Assembly (NCBI GenBank): GCA_946965045.2
Contig: OX337228.1
Span: forward strand, 868,001-932,000
DNA from: Epithemia pelagica
Taxonomy: Eukaryota; Bacillariophyta; Bacillariophyceae; Surirellales; Surirellaceae
DNA length: 64,000 nucleotides
Reading direction: 5' to 3'
Below the pieces are notes generated by a model. It did not search any database and was not told the DNA's origin. It was given only the letters and a program-made list of their open reading frames with translations. This document shows positions 60,644 to 64,000 of the stretch, in pieces. Both the position numbers and the translations under genes were made by a program. How positions within the stretch are numbered: position 1 is the first letter of the stretch; every line of letters starts with the position of its first letter.

Positions 60644-62239
60644 TTAATCGTCTTCCTGATTCTCGTAAATCACCATAGGGCGACGAGCTGCTTCAAGAAT
60701 TAATGACAACGGAAGATTGCCATTCATAGCAATCACAGGCAATGTTGTTTTGCTTGGATTACTGCAGACATAAAAGAGACGACGTTCTGTTGTGATTAGA
60801 CCGTTACTGAAACGATCAACCAATGTTGCTTCTCCATTCAAACAACCAAGAGCCCGACAATCCACCATGTGATCAATGTCCTCTTCCTTTACGTGGAGAT
60901 GACCGACTATCTCCGGGCGAAAAGGACAACACTTGGAAAAGATGAATCGGGTGACGGCAAACTCATTCGAGAAGACACGGAGATCACGGCCTCTGAAGCG
61001 ACGATACATTGTGATATGACTCGAATACATTTCAACGGAAATGATCCAGTCGTCAACAAGATCGATCACGCAACCTGTATCTGGGTCGACTCTACTCACT
61101 TCCACAATTGTGCAGAGATCGTCAGTGTCTGTCATTGCAACTCTCCCGATAATGAATGTGCATCCGGTGTGTAGTGCAGACTCGACCAGATCCTGAAAGA
61201 CATGACCTTGGACATCATGAAAATCGTACGCAGCATGAACTGAACCAGTAAATGCGTGTAGTTCAGTGAGTTTGCGTTGTCCAATTGATTTCTCTTCCAT
61301 CACCACATGATTTCCGTTGTGCATTGTAGATGCTTTGGTGTGTAAGACTTCCCGAAGAAGTTCAGATCCGTTTGGTTCTTCTTGCTGGAAAGCTTGCCTA
61401 CCGAAACGAAAATGTTTCGGATCTTCTTCAAACATGTATTTGTCATTTCGACAATACCACATTGAAGGTAATAACCTGCGCAATAGATTACCAACGTTGT
61501 TGTTACGTTGGTACCATGCTTCTGTTCCAAAGCATACGTTGAAAGACAGACTTCGTTCCTTCAGACCGAAACCTTGAGCACGGTACAATTCCACGGGAAA
61601 TAAACCCCAATCAGGGTTACAGTGCACTCGGACCACAGCAACGATAACTCGACGCCTGTCGTCAGTTCGCCCGATCGTCGGTCCTTCCTGCGCTCTCCAT
61701 TCATAACGTTGGCGGGAACACAGCTCCTCCGATCTCTCTGTTTCATATCGATTGTTGATGAATTCTTCCATACTGCTGAAAGGATTATAACCGTTCGACG
61801 GCGCGCTTGGATCGATTCGGATTTTGGTATCAACGACGACCATCTTGTAACACTCCGATAGATCGTGTTCCACCAACGATAGTGCATGTGTCATCACACC
61901 AATTGGACTAAACGCTTCTTGACCCTGATGATTACAACCCATTCGAATCACCATCGACTGTTGTTCCAATCGTTTGAAGGAGTACACAGAAGTGATTGGA
62001 GTTTGGCACATCGATAGCACATTACAATCTTGTTCGCCAGCATTGAATCTGGCATTTCTCAAAGATTGTTCCAACTCATTCAGGCTCGTTATATAGTGAT
62101 TGCGAGGATTGTACCGCTCGTATTCGCCGTCCCGACCAACTTGAACACGTCGAGGCAATCGTGGCCAACGAACCGTTCCGTTTGCACGTTCATTATCATC
62201 CATACTGTTACGAACACGTGAGATCAACAATGGAATCAT
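60644..62239 (-). CDS. Unrecognised intact protein, 531 aa
   Basis: One uninterrupted ORF from an ATG at 62239 (MIPLLISRVRNSMDDNE); a second in-frame ATG at 62203 gives MDDNERANGTVRWP and may be the start. The protein is soluble-looking, charged, without signal peptide or membrane segment, rich in Arg and Glu, with scattered Cys/His (CSRQRYEWR, SKCCPFRPEIVGHLHV). Segments such as TIGRTDDRRRVIVAVVRVHC and SRVDPDTGCVIDLVDDWIIS suggest alternating strands. No family recognised. It is the only intact long gene downstream of the decayed Helitron, so it may belong to a younger insertion or be host-maintained. Confidence 0.55.
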   Translation of the reverse strand: MIPLLISRVRNSMDDNERANGTVRWPRLPRRVQVGRDGEYERYNPRNHYITSLNELEQSLRNARFNAGEQDCNVLSMCQTPITSVYSFKRLEQQSMVIRMGCNHQGQEAFSPIGVMTHALSLVEHDLSECYKMVVVDTKIRIDPSAPSNGYNPFSSMEEFINNRYETERSEELCSRQRYEWRAQEGPTIGRTDDRRRVIVAVVRVHCNPDWGLFPVELYRAQGFGLKERSLSFNVCFGTEAWYQRNNNVGNLLRRLLPSMWYCRNDKYMFEEDPKHFRFGRQAFQQEEPNGSELLREVLHTKASTMHNGNHVVMEEKSIGQRKLTELHAFTGSVHAAYDFHDVQGHVFQDLVESALHTGCTFIIGRVAMTDTDDLCTIVEVSRVDPDTGCVIDLVDDWIISVEMYSSHITMYRRFRGRDLRVFSNEFAVTRFIFSKCCPFRPEIVGHLHVKEEDIDHMVDCRALGCLNGEATLVDRFSNGLITTERRLFYVCSNPSKTTLPVIAMNGNLPLSLILEAARRPMVIYENQEDD

Positions 62240-63431
62240 TTGTACCTTTCAAGTGCGCATCCACTGCTTACCTTTTCTGCTTCTAATCCTTCACCACTGT
62301 TCGGTGCTTCAGATCCTTCCCCGCTCGTATATTGTGCCTTGTGTTCCTCCTGTGATCTTTCCGCTTCCAACGATAGTGGTCAGATACGCGCTACCTTCAC
62401 CCTAAAACTTAACCTTCAATTTTTGATATGTACTGGAAACCCAACGCTTGCAACTATATTCTCTATCGTCAGGACCGTTACCCTCAAAACGGCCGCTTCA
62501 TCCTAGCATCTTTTCTATTGCCCCCAATTTTTCCCCTTCCTTCTTCCTCGGCTATGCCAAACTCTCGACGAATTTGTACCGCAATATTTATCCCCTTCCC
62601 GTACTCTCGACTCCTGTATACTGTTTTTTTTCTCCACTCAGCCTACTCTTCCTTTTCCTCGGTACTGTACTTCAACGATTCCTCTAAGCTAAGACGCTAT
62701 GTTCCCTATCTATGTTTTCGATACTCCTCCGCGCTCCTTTTCCACCCTCTTCTTCCCCCTTCCTCCTATTCCGTCCTCTCATACCTCTACGTTTTCCTGT
62801 GTTTGCGCTTCTCTTGGCTCGCTTCGTAGGGTCCAAAAAGGCGAGGCAACTGAACGCCGTCGCATCGATAAACCTGTCCAAAAGACTCGCACATTCTTGA
62901 CTTCCTCCTTGATCGAACTGTGGTGCCTACCTACCCTGTTTGCTGGAATCTGGGGATCACGTCGTCTTTTTCTGGAGCACCTACCTCTCTTGCACATTTG
63001 ATCATGGCTCCTCGACTTATTACAAAGGACCAAAGGTTACGATAGGAAGATGTACATCTGTGTCCTTGGTTGCCAGCCACATGGACGAGAGAGCCACTTT
63101 CCTTCTTCTATACAACTACCTCTAGCTAGGAATACGCGTTCCAGGATGGAGAAAAAACAGCCAGGAGACGTTGTGTGGAGCAGCAGAGTATTCGCCATGC
63201 GAGAGAATCGTGTAGTATAGATGATAGGGGAAACCGTTTGCTGTTTGTACTGCAGTCGATCATGAGGGGTGCTGGATAGGAGTTTTTGTTTTGGGAACAG
63301 TTTTTGACGTCCACCAACGGTCGGCGGTCGGACGGTTTAAAAGGGCGACTCCCGTCATGGACACTACGTAGAGGTAGTACTCTGTAATTTGTTTGAGATG
63401 ACGGATCGGGAGTTGCAACCTACCCCCCAGC
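62240..63431. other. Pyrimidine-rich intergenic region
   Basis: About 1.2 kb upstream of the minus-strand gene. From about 62490 to 62830 the plus strand is very C/T-rich. Small frames there (up to 133 codons) are composition artefacts. No gene supported. Confidence 0.45.
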
Positions 63432-63559
63432 GGGGGTGAGTGAGTCCCGCAGGCCTCAGTCGGAAAAAAGCTGCACTCTGGTTCTCACCCGGGGGTGAGT
63501 GAGTCCCGCAGGCCTCAGTCGGAAAAAAGCTGCACTCTGGTTCTCACCCGGGGGTGAGT
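63432..63559. repeat. 59-bp tandem repeat (two units plus a partial)
   Basis: Units start at 63432 and 63491 with GGGGGTGAGTGAGTCCCG; a third begins at 63550 and is cut short. The two full units appear identical. Each junction forms CTCACCCGGGGGTGAG, an imperfect palindrome. Confidence 0.9.
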
Positions 63560-64000
63560 AAGGGAATGCAACACTAGGTGCGACTGACCGGGTCGCCCCT
63601 GCTTCGGGTAAGTTGCAACCGCATCATCGCAAGAATACAACATCCCATCTCAGGCAGACGAGCAAACGATCCAAGTGTGCTGCTGCTGTGTTCTCTTAGG
63701 AACCAAACGAGTGCATAACAATATCTTGGTGTCGTTCTACTTTCACAGGCGGCACGATGACAAGAATCCATCAGTGGGGGAACAACAACATGATGGTCAT
63801 GACTTCTGTTAAAACAGAAACCACGATTCGGTCGACTTCTTTTCTTCCTCCTGAACCACAAGACGACGAGGACCTTTCGTCACGACTTGTATATCATTTG
63901 GAATATCCCCGTATTTCCGTGCATGCAGTGCCTCCTATATGAAGCACCATGGTAGGATTCCTCGTCCAAGCCATTAGTGTCCATCCCATTCTCCGTCTGG
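63560..64000. other. Right window edge
   Basis: A 61-codon plus-strand frame from the ATG at 63757 (MTRIHQWGNNNMMVM) ends at 63942. It could be a first exon of a gene continuing beyond the window, but no splice site or family supports this. An overlapping minus-strand frame is equally weak. Confidence 0.2.

Noticed and set aside
62428-62829. 133-codon plus-strand ORF
   Set aside because: It lies in strongly C/T-rich DNA, has Ser/Phe/Pro-biased composition, and has no domain or conserved neighbour.

Overview
The window looks like nuclear DNA of a diatom, probably a pennate one. The clearest sign is a 13.9-kb uninterrupted reading frame for a secreted protein built from X-P-T-S repeats with a lysine/serine tail, a composition I associate with diatom extracellular and cell-wall proteins. 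Short GT-AG introns (67 to 256 bp), long homopolymer-rich proteins (poly-N, poly-Q, poly-T), an F-box/ARM-like protein and a dense mixture of DNA transposons fit the same picture. The species cannot be named from sequence alone.

Left part (1-14.4 kb), ordinary genes. A PP2C phosphatase with a likely N-myristoylated start (951-2372) converges on a leucine-rich-repeat protein (3107-4426, minus). That gene is divergent from a five-exon SNF2 chromatin remodeller of DDM1/LSH (HELLS) type (5159-8586). A single-exon 1478-aa protein with a low-complexity N-terminus, an F-box-like segment and armadillo-like helices follows (9923-14359).

Centre (15.2-29.1 kb), one giant minus-strand gene for a secreted Pro/Thr/Ser repeat protein of about 4620 aa. 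Its repeats are nested: a 12-bp basic unit inside 579-bp and about 1095-bp units, all inside a 3582-bp tandem duplication. Every period is a multiple of three.

Right part (29.8-62.2 kb), a transposon-rich district. It holds two non-autonomous hAT elements with terminal inverted repeats and 8-bp target duplications (29827-30181; 30500-31139, the second keeping a transposase dimerisation-domain ORF). Next come a convergent pair of intact genes, a transposase-like protein of 1185 aa and a 491-aa partner (32109-37262). A 580-bp direct repeat follows in two copies (37707 and 45028); the first copy is interrupted by a tRNA-derived SINE. The main find is a Helitron-like element (about 46.1-59.1 kb) in many pieces. 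It carries a Rep (HUH plus YLAKY) region, a PIF1-type helicase and, fused in frame behind helicase motif VI, a GIY-YIG endonuclease domain, followed by a convergent minus-strand gene. A much older copy with the same helicase, GIY-YIG, minus-strand gene and hairpin order lies at 41.1-44.3 kb. The GIY-YIG domain therefore looks like a regular part of this element family. To my knowledge this Helitron architecture is not generally described, and it is the best candidate for something new here.

Right edge: an intact unrecognised 531-aa gene (60644-62239, minus), then gene-poor DNA with a 59-bp tandem repeat (63432-63559).
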